Shown: piece after piece, positions 56,426 through 64,000 of the stretch | Layout of the letters: the number at the start of each line of letters is the position of its first letter | Position numbering within the stretch: the stretch's first letter is position 1 | From: JAICYJ01 sp963737445 | Lineage (GTDB): Bacteria; Actinomycetota; Thermoleophilia; Gaiellales; JAICJC01 | Direction of reading: 5' to 3' | Length of the DNA: 64,000 bases | NCBI GenBank assembly: GCA_963737445.1 | Contig: CAVTSO010000009.1 | Span: 62,001 to 126,000, forward strand | Position numbers and translations under genes: made by a program | Notes under the pieces: model-generated | Seen by the model: only the letters and a program-made list of their open reading frames with translations | The model's database searches: none | What the model was told of the DNA's origin: nothing

Positions 56426-56744
56426 CGGCCCGACCGAATTCGACCAGATCGTCCGCCGGCTGGAGGCGGAGGGCTTCAAGGTCGTCGTGCCCCCGTACGG
56501 GCTGCTGCTGGGATCGGCGATGCGGGCGGCGAGGAAGCAGGCCGATCCCCAGATGGCGTTCATCGTGCCGGTCAAGACACACGCGCGCTGGTGGCGCCGG
56601 GCATGCGCGGAGGGTGAGGTGCGCCTGCTTAACGGACGCGTCTGGATCCCGGCCAGGGGGCGCCAATCGATCCCGTTGGCGGTCGTGATCTTCGGCCGGC
56701 CGGCCCGCGTGGTCGACTGGGACTGGCGTGCGCCCGAGCCCTAG
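56409..56744 (+). pseudogene. C-terminal fragment resembling a phage-type DNA adenine methylase
   Basis: An open frame with no ATG/GTG/TTG before a GTG at 56487. VVPPYGLLLGSAMRAARKQ followed by FIVPVKTHARWWRR and RLLNGRVWIP resembles the NPPYG and TDTRWF/RLRFxG regions of Dam-like phage methyltransferases, with the catalytic Asn/Asp of (D/N)PPY changed to Val. The N-terminal half is missing. It is probably an inactive remnant of a mobile element. Low certainty. Confidence 0.35.
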
Positions 56745-58012
56745 CGTGCGCGCACCGGCAGCCCGCGGCCGCCGAGCAGCGGCGCGGCCCGGTCGCGCAG
56801 CCGGAAGGCCGCGAACAGAGTCATCGCGATGCTGGCCGCGCCAGACACCACGTAGGCCGCCTCGGTGCCGCCCTGCGATGCCAGCCAGCCGGCCAGCAGG
56901 CCGCCCATCGGGCCGGCGCCGTTGAAGGCGAAGAAGTAGAGGCCGATCACGCGCCCGCGCAGATGGTCGGGCGCTTTCAGCTGCAGCAGCGAGTTGGCGT
57001 TCGAGGTCCAGAGCGTGAAGCTGAGGCCGGTCACGAACAGCAGCAGCGATGCCAGCGCAAGGCCGCCGACCGGCGCCAGCGCCAGCTGTGCCAGGCCGAA
57101 GCCGAAGGTACCCGCGAGCAGCACCCGCCAGCTGGCGCGGCCGAGCGTGGCCGACGTGAGCGCGCCGCCCAGCGCACCCAGGCCAAAGAAGGCGGTCAGC
57201 ACGCCGAACACCTCGGGGCCGCCGCCCAGCGTCTGCTTGGCCATCACCGGCAGCAGCACATTGAAGTTGAACGAGAAGGTGCTGACGACGGTCACGATCA
57301 TCAGCGCCATCAGCACCTCCGGGGCGCCGCGCACGTAGCGGAACGCCTCGCGGGTGCCGCGCAGGAGGGTGGGCCGTTCGGCGTTGGCCGAGCGCGGGAA
57401 CATCTCGTCGCTCCGCATCAGCAGCAGGCCGATCAGCACCGCGGCGAAGCTGACGGTGTTGAGCGCGAAGCAGAGGCCCGCGCCGGCCAGGGCCACGACC
57501 ACCCCGCCCATGGCGGGGCCGACCACGCGCGCGGCGTTGAACAGGCTCGAGTTGAGCGCGACCGCATTCGGCAGCTCGTCGCGTCCCACCATCTCGAAGG
57601 TGAGCGCCTGGCGGGCGGGCGCATCCAGCACCAGCACGGTGCCGCGCAGCACCGCCAGCAGCAGCACCTCCCAGGTGGTGATGACGCCGGCCAGGGTCAG
57701 GGCCGCCAGCACGCCCGCGATCACCATCGAGATGACCTGCGTCCAGATCACGGTGCGGCGGGCGTCGAGGCGGTCGACGACCACGCCGGCGAAGAGGCCG
57801 AACACCGTGAACGGGAGAAACTGGCAGAGCGCCAGCAGGCCGACGGCCAGCGGCGAGTGCGAAAGCTCGAGCACCAGCCAGCCGGTCGCGATGTTCTGCA
57901 TCCACGTGCCGCTGACGGAGATCACCTGCCCGCTGAAGAACAGGCGGTAGTTGCGGTGCCGTCGGAGGCTGGCGAACGTGCGGCGGTTGGCGCGAAGCAG
58001 TGCCGCGGTCAA
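56741..58012 (-). CDS. MFS exporter (EntS-like, 12 TM)
   Basis: 423 residues with twelve hydrophobic helices. GVVVDRLDARRTVIWTQ matches MFS motif A, and NAVALNSSLFNAARVVGPAMGG is typical of the MFS_3/EntS group exporting siderophores or drugs. The TTG start overlaps the MarR stop (TTGA), so the regulator and pump form one operon. Confidence 0.9.
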   Translation of the reverse strand: MTAALLRANRRTFASLRRHRNYRLFFSGQVISVSGTWMQNIATGWLVLELSHSPLAVGLLALCQFLPFTVFGLFAGVVVDRLDARRTVIWTQVISMVIAGVLAALTLAGVITTWEVLLLAVLRGTVLVLDAPARQALTFEMVGRDELPNAVALNSSLFNAARVVGPAMGGVVVALAGAGLCFALNTVSFAAVLIGLLLMRSDEMFPRSANAERPTLLRGTREAFRYVRGAPEVLMALMIVTVVSTFSFNFNVLLPVMAKQTLGGGPEVFGVLTAFFGLGALGGALTSATLGRASWRVLLAGTFGFGLAQLALAPVGGLALASLLLFVTGLSFTLWTSNANSLLQLKAPDHLRGRVIGLYFFAFNGAGPMGGLLAGWLASQGGTEAAYVVSGAASIAMTLFAAFRLRDRAAPLLGGRGLPVRAR

Positions 58013-58449
58013 GCCGGCTCAGCCTCCAGCAGCCGTGTGAGCGGGTCGATCACGCTGTCGATGGCGGCCAGCTCGACCTCGGTCAGGCGTCCCAGGCGGG
58101 ATGCCAGCCAGGCCGTGCGGCGTGACCGCGCGGAGCGCAGCACCCGCTGGCCTGCGTCGGTCAGCTCCAGCCCGACGCGGCGCCTGTCGACCTGCGCGCG
58201 CGTGCGCTGCAGCAGGCCCGCGCGCTCGAGGCGGGTGAGGGCGGTGGACATGGCGGCGGTGGACACGCCCTCGCGGACGGCCAGCTCGCGAACCCCGATG
58301 CCTGGGCTGGTGCGGATCACGTGCAGCAACGCGGCCTGGCCGCCGGTGATGCCGAGCGGCGCCAGCTCGCGGCGCAGGTGACGGTTCAGCTGCAGGAGCA
58401 CGGGCCTCAGCCGGTTTGCCACTGTCACTGTATCCAAAGTAGTTATCAT
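58009..58449 (-). CDS. MarR family transcriptional regulator
   Basis: 146 residues with a winged-helix core (GITGGQAALLHVIRTSPGIGVRELAVREGVSTAAMSTALTRLE split across helices) and the wing DRRRVGLELTDAG. It probably represses itself and the adjoining exporter. The start codon lies inside AT-rich operator-like repeats. Confidence 0.9.
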   Translation of the reverse strand: MITTLDTVTVANRLRPVLLQLNRHLRRELAPLGITGGQAALLHVIRTSPGIGVRELAVREGVSTAAMSTALTRLERAGLLQRTRAQVDRRRVGLELTDAGQRVLRSARSRRTAWLASRLGRLTEVELAAIDSVIDPLTRLLEAEPA

Positions 58450-58461
58450 AGTTAACAGTTT
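58440..58461 (-). promoter_or_regulatory. Putative MarR operator over the start codon
   Basis: TAGTTA occurs at 58440 and 58449, followed by the palindrome GTTAAC at 58451. This is unusually AT-rich for the window and spans the ATG, so binding would block both transcription and translation. Confidence 0.45.
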
Positions 58462-58484
58462 AGCTCGTTACCGGCTTTCGCGCG

Positions 58485-58499
58485 ACCCCCTGAGGGGGT
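58485..58499 (-). terminator. Hairpin downstream of the pepF-amidohydrolase operon
   Basis: ACCCCC/GGGGGT forms a 6-bp stem with a 3-nt loop just after the amidohydrolase gene. There is no U-tract, so termination is only possible. Confidence 0.3.
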
Positions 58500-58521
58500 T
58501 GTGCAGGCCGGACCATGATCC

Positions 58522-59760
58522 CTACAGAGGCGCGGGCGCCAGCGCCTGCCCGGCAACGCGGCGGCCGGCGACCAGCACCAGCCAGATCCGCTCCCGCTCG
58601 GCCAGCACGGCGATCCCCGCCAGCGGATCGCCGTCCACCACCAGCAGATCAGCCACGGCGCCTTCCCGGACAACGCCGACGTCGTCCAGTCCCAAGGCGG
58701 CAGCGCCGTTGGCCGTGGCCGCGCGCAGCGCCTCCGCGTTGCCGAGACCGGCATCGGTCATGCGCACCAGCTCGATCAGGTTGTCGCCGGGAGGGCCGCT
58801 GTCGTGGCCCATCGCCATCGTCACTCCCGCGGTCCGGCCCGCCGCGACGGTCGCATAGGCCTCCTGCTGCTGCACCTTGGCCTGCTCCACCAGCACCGGC
58901 GCAAAGCAGGTGACGAACCGCTCGGACAGATCGTGGAAGGTGGACAGGGTCGGCACCAGCACCTGCCCGCGCTCTGCCATCGCGGCCAGCAGCTCGGGCG
59001 CGCGGTGCAGCGACAGCCCGTGCTCGATCGTGTCGACGCCCTGCTCGATCGCCATCCGTGTGCCCTCCAGGCCCTCGGCGTGGGCGGCGACGCGGAAGCC
59101 CATACGGTGGGCCTCGTCCACGATCGCGGCCAGCTCTGCGGGCGTCATCTGCGCGGGCTCGGGATCCTCGCGCACCACCGAGCGCGCGCCGGTTGCCATC
59201 ACCTTGATGAAGCCGGCGCCGGCGCGGATCTGCTCGCGCACCGCCTTGCGCATCTCGTCGGGCCCATCCGCCTCCCGGTACATCGTGCCGAAGATGGCGC
59301 CGCCCGGTGAGGTGGCCGAGATGATGCGGCCGCAGGGGATCACCCGCGGTCCGTCCAGCAAGCCCAGCTCGACCGCCTGGCGCACCGCGATGCCCTCGTC
59401 GTCGTAGCTGCCGACGTCGCGCACGGTGGTGATGCCCGCCGCCAGCAGGGCGGTGATGGTTTTGGCCAGCACGAAGTAGCCGAGCTCGCGGCGGCGCGGC
59501 TCCTCGCCGTGCAGGTGCTCCGGCGGCCCGAAGCCGGGGCTGCGCGAGGTGTCGCTCGAGAGGTGCACGTGCGCGTCGATCAGCCCCGGCATCAGGGTGC
59601 GCCCGTCCGCGTCGATCGATCCCGGCGGCTGGGACGCAGCACCCATCGGCCCGATCGACTCGATCCGGCCACCCGCCACGGTGACCACCATCCGCTCGGC
59701 GGGTGGCGAGCCGTCGCCGGCCACGACCCGCACGTTCCAGAGGATCGCGCGGTCGGTCAA
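58522..59760 (-). CDS. Amidohydrolase (prolidase/imidazolonepropionase-like)
   Basis: 412 residues of the metal-dependent amidohydrolase superfamily. PGLIDAHVHLSS carries the HxH ligands; FIKVMATGA has the probable carboxylated Lys; AHAEG and IEHGLSL supply His ligands; and MGHDSG the catalytic Asp. The TTG start overlaps the pepF stop, so it may act on products of that peptidase, such as dipeptides. Confidence 0.9.
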   Translation of the reverse strand: MTDRAILWNVRVVAGDGSPPAERMVVTVAGGRIESIGPMGAASQPPGSIDADGRTLMPGLIDAHVHLSSDTSRSPGFGPPEHLHGEEPRRRELGYFVLAKTITALLAAGITTVRDVGSYDDEGIAVRQAVELGLLDGPRVIPCGRIISATSPGGAIFGTMYREADGPDEMRKAVREQIRAGAGFIKVMATGARSVVREDPEPAQMTPAELAAIVDEAHRMGFRVAAHAEGLEGTRMAIEQGVDTIEHGLSLHRAPELLAAMAERGQVLVPTLSTFHDLSERFVTCFAPVLVEQAKVQQQEAYATVAAGRTAGVTMAMGHDSGPPGDNLIELVRMTDAGLGNAEALRAATANGAAALGLDDVGVVREGAVADLLVVDGDPLAGIAVLAERERIWLVLVAGRRVAGQALAPAPL

Positions 59761-61535
59761 GCCTCGCTCTCGGCTGCGGCGATCATCCGCTCCAGCTCGT
59801 CGAAGGCCGTGTCCCAGATCTCGCGACCGGAGAGGTCGATGCCGAGCACGGCCAGCAGGTCGGCCGGTGCGCCCGATCCGCCGGCGGCCATGAACTTCAT
59901 GTAGGGCGCCACGAACTCCTCACCCTGCGCCCGCCAGCGCGCGTACAGCGCGAGCGCGACCAGCTTCGCGAACACGTAGGCGTAGGTGTAGAAGCGAGTC
60001 GAGATGAAGTGGGGGATGTACGACCAGCCCAGCCGGTAGCCGTCCGACAGGTGGATGCTGTCGCCGTAGTAGCGCAGGTTCTGCTCGATCCAGATGTCGC
60101 TGAGGCGGTCGACCGAGAGCGCCTGCGAGCCGGCCCGAAGCCCGTAGGCACCCTGCTCGTAGCGGGCCAGGACGGTCTGGCGGAAGATGGTCGCGAACGC
60201 GCCCTCGACGCGCTCGGAGGTTAGCGCCTGCCGCGTCGACCGATCCTCCTCGTTGGCGAGCAGGTGGTCGTAGGCGACGAACTCCGCAAACGTCGAGGGC
60301 ACCTCCGCCAGCGCCAGGCCGGTGTGGGCCGAGTGCGGCGTCTGGGCCGCGTGCGCGAGCTGGAAGTGCATGCCGTGCCCGAGCTCGTGCGCGATCGTGA
60401 GCACGTCGTTCATCGTGTCCGTGTAGTTCAGCATCACGTAGGGGGAGGCGTCCTGGGCGACCGGCGAGCAGAACGCCCCGCCGCGCTTCCCGGCCCGGGG
60501 CTCGGCGTCGACGCGCTGCTCGGTGAAGAAGGCCTCCGCGATTGACGCCACCTCCGGCGAGAAGCCGGCGAACGCCGCGTCGACCAGCGACCGGCCCTCG
60601 TCGTAGCCGACCGGGCGGGCCTCGCCGAGCGGCGCGTACTGGTCGGCCAGCTCCAGCACGTCCAGGCCCAGCATGGTGGCCTTTGCGCGGAACCAGCGCT
60701 GTGCCAGTGGGTAGCGCGCCTCGACCTGCTCGAGCATCGCCTGCACAACGGGGGCATCGAGCTCGTTGTTGAGGTGCGTCGGCAGCATCGGGTCGTCGCC
60801 GTAGCTGCGCAGGCGGTCGCTCACGAGCCGGTCGGCGACCAGCGAGTCGTAGCAGTGGGCGAGCACGGGCGCCGGCGCCTCCAGCGCGGCGTAGAGCGTG
60901 TCCAGCGCGGCCAGCCGCACGTCGCGGCGTGAATCGTGCACGTAGGCCAGCAGCCGGTCGATGGTGTGCGGCTGGGGTCCGTCGCCCGAGTCGAACGGCA
61001 CCTCGATCGTCGACGTGGTCTGTGCGTAGAGCGTTTGCCAGGCGGACACCGCTGCCGGGTCGCGTTCGCCGAGAGCGCGCTCCTCGGGCTCCGAGAGCAC
61101 GTGGTCGCGGTAGCGGCGCTGGGCGGTCAGGTAGTGGCGGTCGGCCACGACCTCGGGGGCGGCGATCAGCGCGCCCGCCCGCTCGTCGTCCAGCGCCAGC
61201 CACTCAAGCTCGAAGAAGCGCAGCGCGTTTCGGGCCTGCACGATCGCCGCGTCGACGGCCGCCCCCAGGTCGCGGTTCTGCTCGCTGGTGACGTCCACCG
61301 CCTTTCGCAGCATCGTGTAGGAGGCGATCCGCGACAGCTCGTTGTCGATCTCGCCCAGCTCGTGCAGCGCCTCTGCCAGCTGGGCCGGCGTCAGCTCCGC
61401 CATGCGCCCCCGCCAGGCCGACTCGAACGCCCGTGCCCGCTCCAGGGAGGGTTCGATGGCGGCCTCGGCGGCCTCCGGGGAGGCGAACAGCGGGGACAGA
61501 TCCCAGCGCACTCCGGAGGCCTGCACGGTGCTCAC
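59757..61535 (-). CDS. pepF: Oligoendopeptidase F (M3 family)
   Basis: 592 residues with the zinc motif IAHELGHGMHF (HExxH) and a downstream Glu in the conserved EVPSTFAEF region. It is cytoplasmic and degrades oligopeptides. The GTG start is 6 nt after a TAGGCT box. It heads a two-gene operon with the amidohydrolase. Confidence 0.94.
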   Translation of the reverse strand: MSTVQASGVRWDLSPLFASPEAAEAAIEPSLERARAFESAWRGRMAELTPAQLAEALHELGEIDNELSRIASYTMLRKAVDVTSEQNRDLGAAVDAAIVQARNALRFFELEWLALDDERAGALIAAPEVVADRHYLTAQRRYRDHVLSEPEERALGERDPAAVSAWQTLYAQTTSTIEVPFDSGDGPQPHTIDRLLAYVHDSRRDVRLAALDTLYAALEAPAPVLAHCYDSLVADRLVSDRLRSYGDDPMLPTHLNNELDAPVVQAMLEQVEARYPLAQRWFRAKATMLGLDVLELADQYAPLGEARPVGYDEGRSLVDAAFAGFSPEVASIAEAFFTEQRVDAEPRAGKRGGAFCSPVAQDASPYVMLNYTDTMNDVLTIAHELGHGMHFQLAHAAQTPHSAHTGLALAEVPSTFAEFVAYDHLLANEEDRSTRQALTSERVEGAFATIFRQTVLARYEQGAYGLRAGSQALSVDRLSDIWIEQNLRYYGDSIHLSDGYRLGWSYIPHFISTRFYTYAYVFAKLVALALYARWRAQGEEFVAPYMKFMAAGGSGAPADLLAVLGIDLSGREIWDTAFDELERMIAAAESEA

Positions 61536-61541
61536 GAAGCA

Positions 61542-61547
61542 AGCCTA
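61542..61547 (-). promoter_or_regulatory. -10 box TAGGCT, 6 nt before pepF
   Basis: On the minus strand TAGGCT ends 6 nt before the GTG; leaderless arrangement. Confidence 0.42.
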
Positions 61548-61573
61548 GCGTGGTCCCCTGTAACCCGATTCGG

Positions 61574-61579
61574 TACCCT
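61574..61579 (+). promoter_or_regulatory. -10 box TACCCT, 9 nt before MarR
   Basis: TACCCT ends 9 nt before the GTG at 61589, the same spacing as for valS and leuS. Confidence 0.4.
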
Positions 61580-61588
61580 TTGCAGGCC

Positions 61589-62044
61589 GTGGCAACGTTG
61601 CCGAACACCAGCGACCGTCTGACCGACCTCGAGCGCTCCGCCTGGGGCGGGTACCTGCGATCGCACGCGGCGATCGTGCGCCAGCTGGACGCGACCCTGG
61701 TCGAGGCGCACGGCCTGCCGCTGAGCTCGTTCGAGGTGCTGGCGCGGCTGGCCCAGCAGGACGAGGGCAAGCAGCGCATGAGCGACCTGGCGCAGTCGGT
61801 GTGGCTCAGCCGCAGCGGCGTCACGCGGCTGGTCGACCGGCTGGAGCGGGACGGACTGGTGGAGCGCCAGGCCTGCGACTCCGACGCCCGTGGCGCCTTC
61901 GCGGTGATCACGGACGCCGGCCGGGCGCGGCTCGAGACCGCCCGGCGCACCCACGTCATTGATGTGCGCGAGCGCTTCCTGTCGCGGTTCGACGCCGACG
62001 AGCAGGCGCAGCTGGCCGCCTTCTGGGACCGCCTCGACTCGTAG
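61589..62044 (+). CDS. MarR family transcriptional regulator
   Basis: 151 residues: the winged helix MSDLAQSVWLSRSGVTRLVDRLE, wing DSDARGAFAVITDAG, and dimer helices at both ends. It is divergent from pepF (53 bp) and may control pepF and/or the DUF2269 gene that follows after 10 bp. A TTG three codons later is an alternative start. Confidence 0.9.
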   Translation: MATLPNTSDRLTDLERSAWGGYLRSHAAIVRQLDATLVEAHGLPLSSFEVLARLAQQDEGKQRMSDLAQSVWLSRSGVTRLVDRLERDGLVERQACDSDARGAFAVITDAGRARLETARRTHVIDVRERFLSRFDADEQAQLAAFWDRLDS

Positions 62045-62054
62045 CAGCCCGCGC

Positions 62055-62528
62055 ATGACCGAGCTCGTCACCGCCTACCAGTTCTACCTGACCGTGCACA
62101 TCCTGGCAGCGGTCGTGTGGGTGGGCGGCGCCACCATCACCCAGGTCTACGCCGCCCGCGCGATGGCCGACCCCAGCCCGGAGCGGCTGGTCGTCTTCGC
62201 ACGCGACGCCGCGTTCGTGGGCAAGACCATGTTCACGCCCGCCTCGCTGGTGCTGGTCGTGTTCGGATTCCTGCTCGTCAACGAGGGCAACTGGTCGCTC
62301 GGCAGCACCTGGCTGATCTTCGCGCTGGCCGTGTTCGCGGCCTCGTTCGCCGTCGGCGTCGGCTTCCTGGCACCCGAGTCGGCCCGCATCGCCCGCGCCA
62401 TCGAGCTACACGGCGTCGGATCGACCGAGGCCACCCGGCGGATCGAGCGGATCTTCCTGGTCAGCCGCATCGAGCTGCTGTTCCTGATGCTGGTGGTCGT
62501 GGACATGGTGGTCAAACCGGGCCTGTAG
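62055..62528 (+). CDS. DUF2269 family membrane protein
   Basis: 157 residues with four helices; HILAAVVWVGGATITQVYAAR near the N-terminus is the DUF2269 hallmark (His and Trp-Val-Gly-Gly in TM1). Function unknown. It lies 10 bp after the MarR gene, so is likely co-transcribed. Confidence 0.82.
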   Translation: MTELVTAYQFYLTVHILAAVVWVGGATITQVYAARAMADPSPERLVVFARDAAFVGKTMFTPASLVLVVFGFLLVNEGNWSLGSTWLIFALAVFAASFAVGVGFLAPESARIARAIELHGVGSTEATRRIERIFLVSRIELLFLMLVVVDMVVKPGL

Positions 62529-62563
62529 AAACGGGGGAGGGGCAGGCGGAGGCGCCGCTTCCG

Positions 62564-62569
62564 TAGAAT
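62564..62569 (+). promoter_or_regulatory. -10 box TAGAAT, 9 nt before leuS
   Basis: A near-consensus -10 hexamer exactly 9 nt before the leuS ATG. Little or no 5' leader is possible, so no T-box. Confidence 0.5.
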
Positions 62570-62578
62570 GCAGGGCCC

Positions 62579-64000
62579 ATGGAACGCTACGACCCCGCAG
62601 CGATCGAGGCCCGCTGGCAGAAGATCTGGCACGACCAGCGGATCCACGAGGTGCCCAACCCGGAGCCCGGTGAGGACACCTCGAAGCTGATGTACGTGCT
62701 GGAGATGCTGCCCTACCCGTCGGGCGAGCTGCACATGGGGCACGTCAAGAACTACACGATGGGCGACGTGGTCACGCTCTACAAGCGGCGCAACGGATGG
62801 CGCGTGATGCACCCGATGGGCTACGACGCATTCGGCCTGCCGGCCGAGAACGCGGCCATCAAGAGCGGCAAGCACCCGAGCGTGTCGACGCGCGAGAACA
62901 TCGAGGCGATCCGCGTGCAGATGCGCCGCATGGGCTGGTCGATCGACTGGACGCGGGAGCTGTCCACCTCCGAGCCCGACTACTACCGGTGGACGCAGTG
63001 GATCTTCCTGCGGCTGTTCGAGGCGGGCCTGGCCTACCGCAAGAACGCGGCCGTCAAGTGGTGCCCCAACGACCAGACGGTGCTGGCCAACGAGCAGGTG
63101 ATCGACGGCCACTGCGAGCGCTGCGGCGCCGAGGTCGAGGCCAAGAACCTGGAGCAGTGGTTCTTCAAGATCACCGACTACGCGCAGCGCCTGCTGGACG
63201 ACCTGGCCGAGGTGCGATGGCCGGAGCGGGTCGTGACCATGCAGCGCAACTGGATCGGCCGCAGCGAGGGTGCCGAGGTCACGTTCCGGGTCGAGCATGA
63301 CACGTCGATCGAGCTGCCGGTGTTCACCACGCGCCCGGACACGCTGTACGGCGCCACCTTCTTCGTCCTGGCTCCCGAGCACCCGCTGTCGGCGGAGCTG
63401 GCGCGCGGCACCGATCAGGAGCAGGCGGTGGCCGACTACGTCCGGCACACGTCGGCGCTGTCAGAGGTGGAGCGGTCATCCGAGAAGGAGAAGACCGGCG
63501 TTTTCACCGGGCGCAACGTAGTCAACCCAGTAAACGGCGAGGCGATTCCGGTGTGGGTGGCCGACTACGTATTGATGGAGTACGGCACCGGCGCGGTGAT
63601 GGCGGTGCCTGCTCACGACGAGCGCGACTTCGAGTTCGCGGAGAAGTTCGGGCTGCCGGTGCGCCAGGTGGTGGCGCCCCGCGACGGCGATACCGACGTC
63701 GAGGGTGCGTTCGTCGCGCACAGCGCCGACGAGGTGCTGATCAACTCGGCGGCGTTCACCGGCATGCCGGCGCCGGAGGGCAAGCGCGCCATCATCGAGT
63801 GGCTGGAGGGCGAGGGATCGGGGCACGGGCGCGTGGCCTTCCGCCTGCGCGACTGGCTGCTGTCACGGCAGCGCTACTGGGGCTGCCCGATCCCGATCGT
63901 GCACTGCGAGTCGTGCGGCGTCGTGCCCGTGCCGGACGACCAGCTGCCGGTGGTGCTGCCCCAGGTCGAGGACTTCGCCCCCAAGGGCCGCTCCCCGCTG
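62579..64000 (+). CDS. leuS: Leucyl-tRNA synthetase (5' part, runs off the window)
   Basis: The first 474 codons of LeuRS. The HIGH motif is HMGH at 52-55 in PYPSGELHMGHVKNYTMGD; a zinc-ribbon region (WCPNDQTVLANEQV, HCERCG) and the CP1 editing domain (TTRPDTLYGATF and AVPAHDERD, with the editing Asp) follow. The KMSKS part lies beyond the end. It charges tRNA-Leu. Confidence 0.97.
   Translation, partial: MERYDPAAIEARWQKIWHDQRIHEVPNPEPGEDTSKLMYVLEMLPYPSGELHMGHVKNYTMGDVVTLYKRRNGWRVMHPMGYDAFGLPAENAAIKSGKHPSVSTRENIEAIRVQMRRMGWSIDWTRELSTSEPDYYRWTQWIFLRLFEAGLAYRKNAAVKWCPNDQTVLANEQVIDGHCERCGAEVEAKNLEQWFFKITDYAQRLLDDLAEVRWPERVVTMQRNWIGRSEGAEVTFRVEHDTSIELPVFTTRPDTLYGATFFVLAPEHPLSAELARGTDQEQAVADYVRHTSALSEVERSSEKEKTGVFTGRNVVNPVNGEAIPVWVADYVLMEYGTGAVMAVPAHDERDFEFAEKFGLPVRQVVAPRDGDTDVEGAFVAHSADEVLINSAAFTGMPAPEGKRAIIEWLEGEGSGHGRVAFRLRDWLLSRQRYWGCPIPIVHCESCGVVPVPDDQLPVVLPQVEDFAPKGRSPL

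Overview
The window is high-GC DNA with actinobacterial features: many GTG starts, 4-bp ATGA/GTGA stop-start overlaps, short -10 boxes directly in front of start codons, and a long RNase E/G tail rich in Arg, Ala and Pro. The gene order valS-folC-ndk-maf-mreB-uppP-mreCD-mrdA-rodA, followed by a B12-type radical SAM gene, DUF2344, rng, rplU-rpmA-obg-nadD-rsfS, together with tig-clpP-clpX, points to a rod-shaped, deep-branching actinomycete. I infer class Thermoleophilia (Solirubrobacterales or Gaiellales); no 16S rRNA gene is present to confirm this.

Layout. 0-6.4 kb: tRNA-His, a palindromic repeat cluster, a KAP-type P-loop NTPase, tRNA-Leu, an AI-2E family permease, a frameshifted slipin gene, an ANTAR protein with a hairpin leader, and several small proteins. 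6.4-10.5 kb: a flippase-like membrane protein, an oxalate-CoA-ligase-like gene and a ketopantoate-reductase-like gene (both frameshifted), and DUF202. 10.6-14 kb: tig-clpP-clpX. 14-21.7 kb: accessory genes (metallo-hydrolase-like, DHA2 exporter, cupin-TPR fusion, STAS protein, beta-lactamase-fold enzyme, NlpC/P60 hydrolase). 21.9-36 kb: divergent membrane gene/valS, then folate, nucleotide and cell-elongation genes ending in mrdA-rodA. 36.1-36.4 kb: a second, larger copy of the palindromic repeat. 36.4-45.5 kb: radical SAM/DUF2344/RNase E-G, ribosomal proteins L21 and L27, Obg, NadD, RsfS and tRNA-Ala. 45.8-49.3 kb: a lipoprotein phosphoesterase and a two-component system. 49.3-53.4 kb: an ApbE-centred membrane electron-transfer operon divergent from that two-component system. 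53.5-64 kb: VOC and SnoaL proteins, an MFS/MarR pair, amidohydrolase/PepF, a second MarR with DUF2269, and the 5' part of leuS.

The most unusual items are: (1) a repeat family built from a GGTGCC/GGCACC palindrome plus CGTGAC boxes phased at exactly 11 bp, present at 0.2-0.4 kb and 36.1-36.4 kb; (2) a recurring TAnnnT box 6-9 nt upstream of start codons, implying many leaderless transcripts; (3) the two-component-linked redox operon; (4) an ANTAR protein whose receiver lacks the phospho-acceptor and which follows tandem hairpins.

Several genes are frameshifted as given, including clpP and mrdA, and most of the indels fall between 3.7 and 12.3 kb. This looks more like local sequence error than true gene decay, so those genes are annotated across the breaks.
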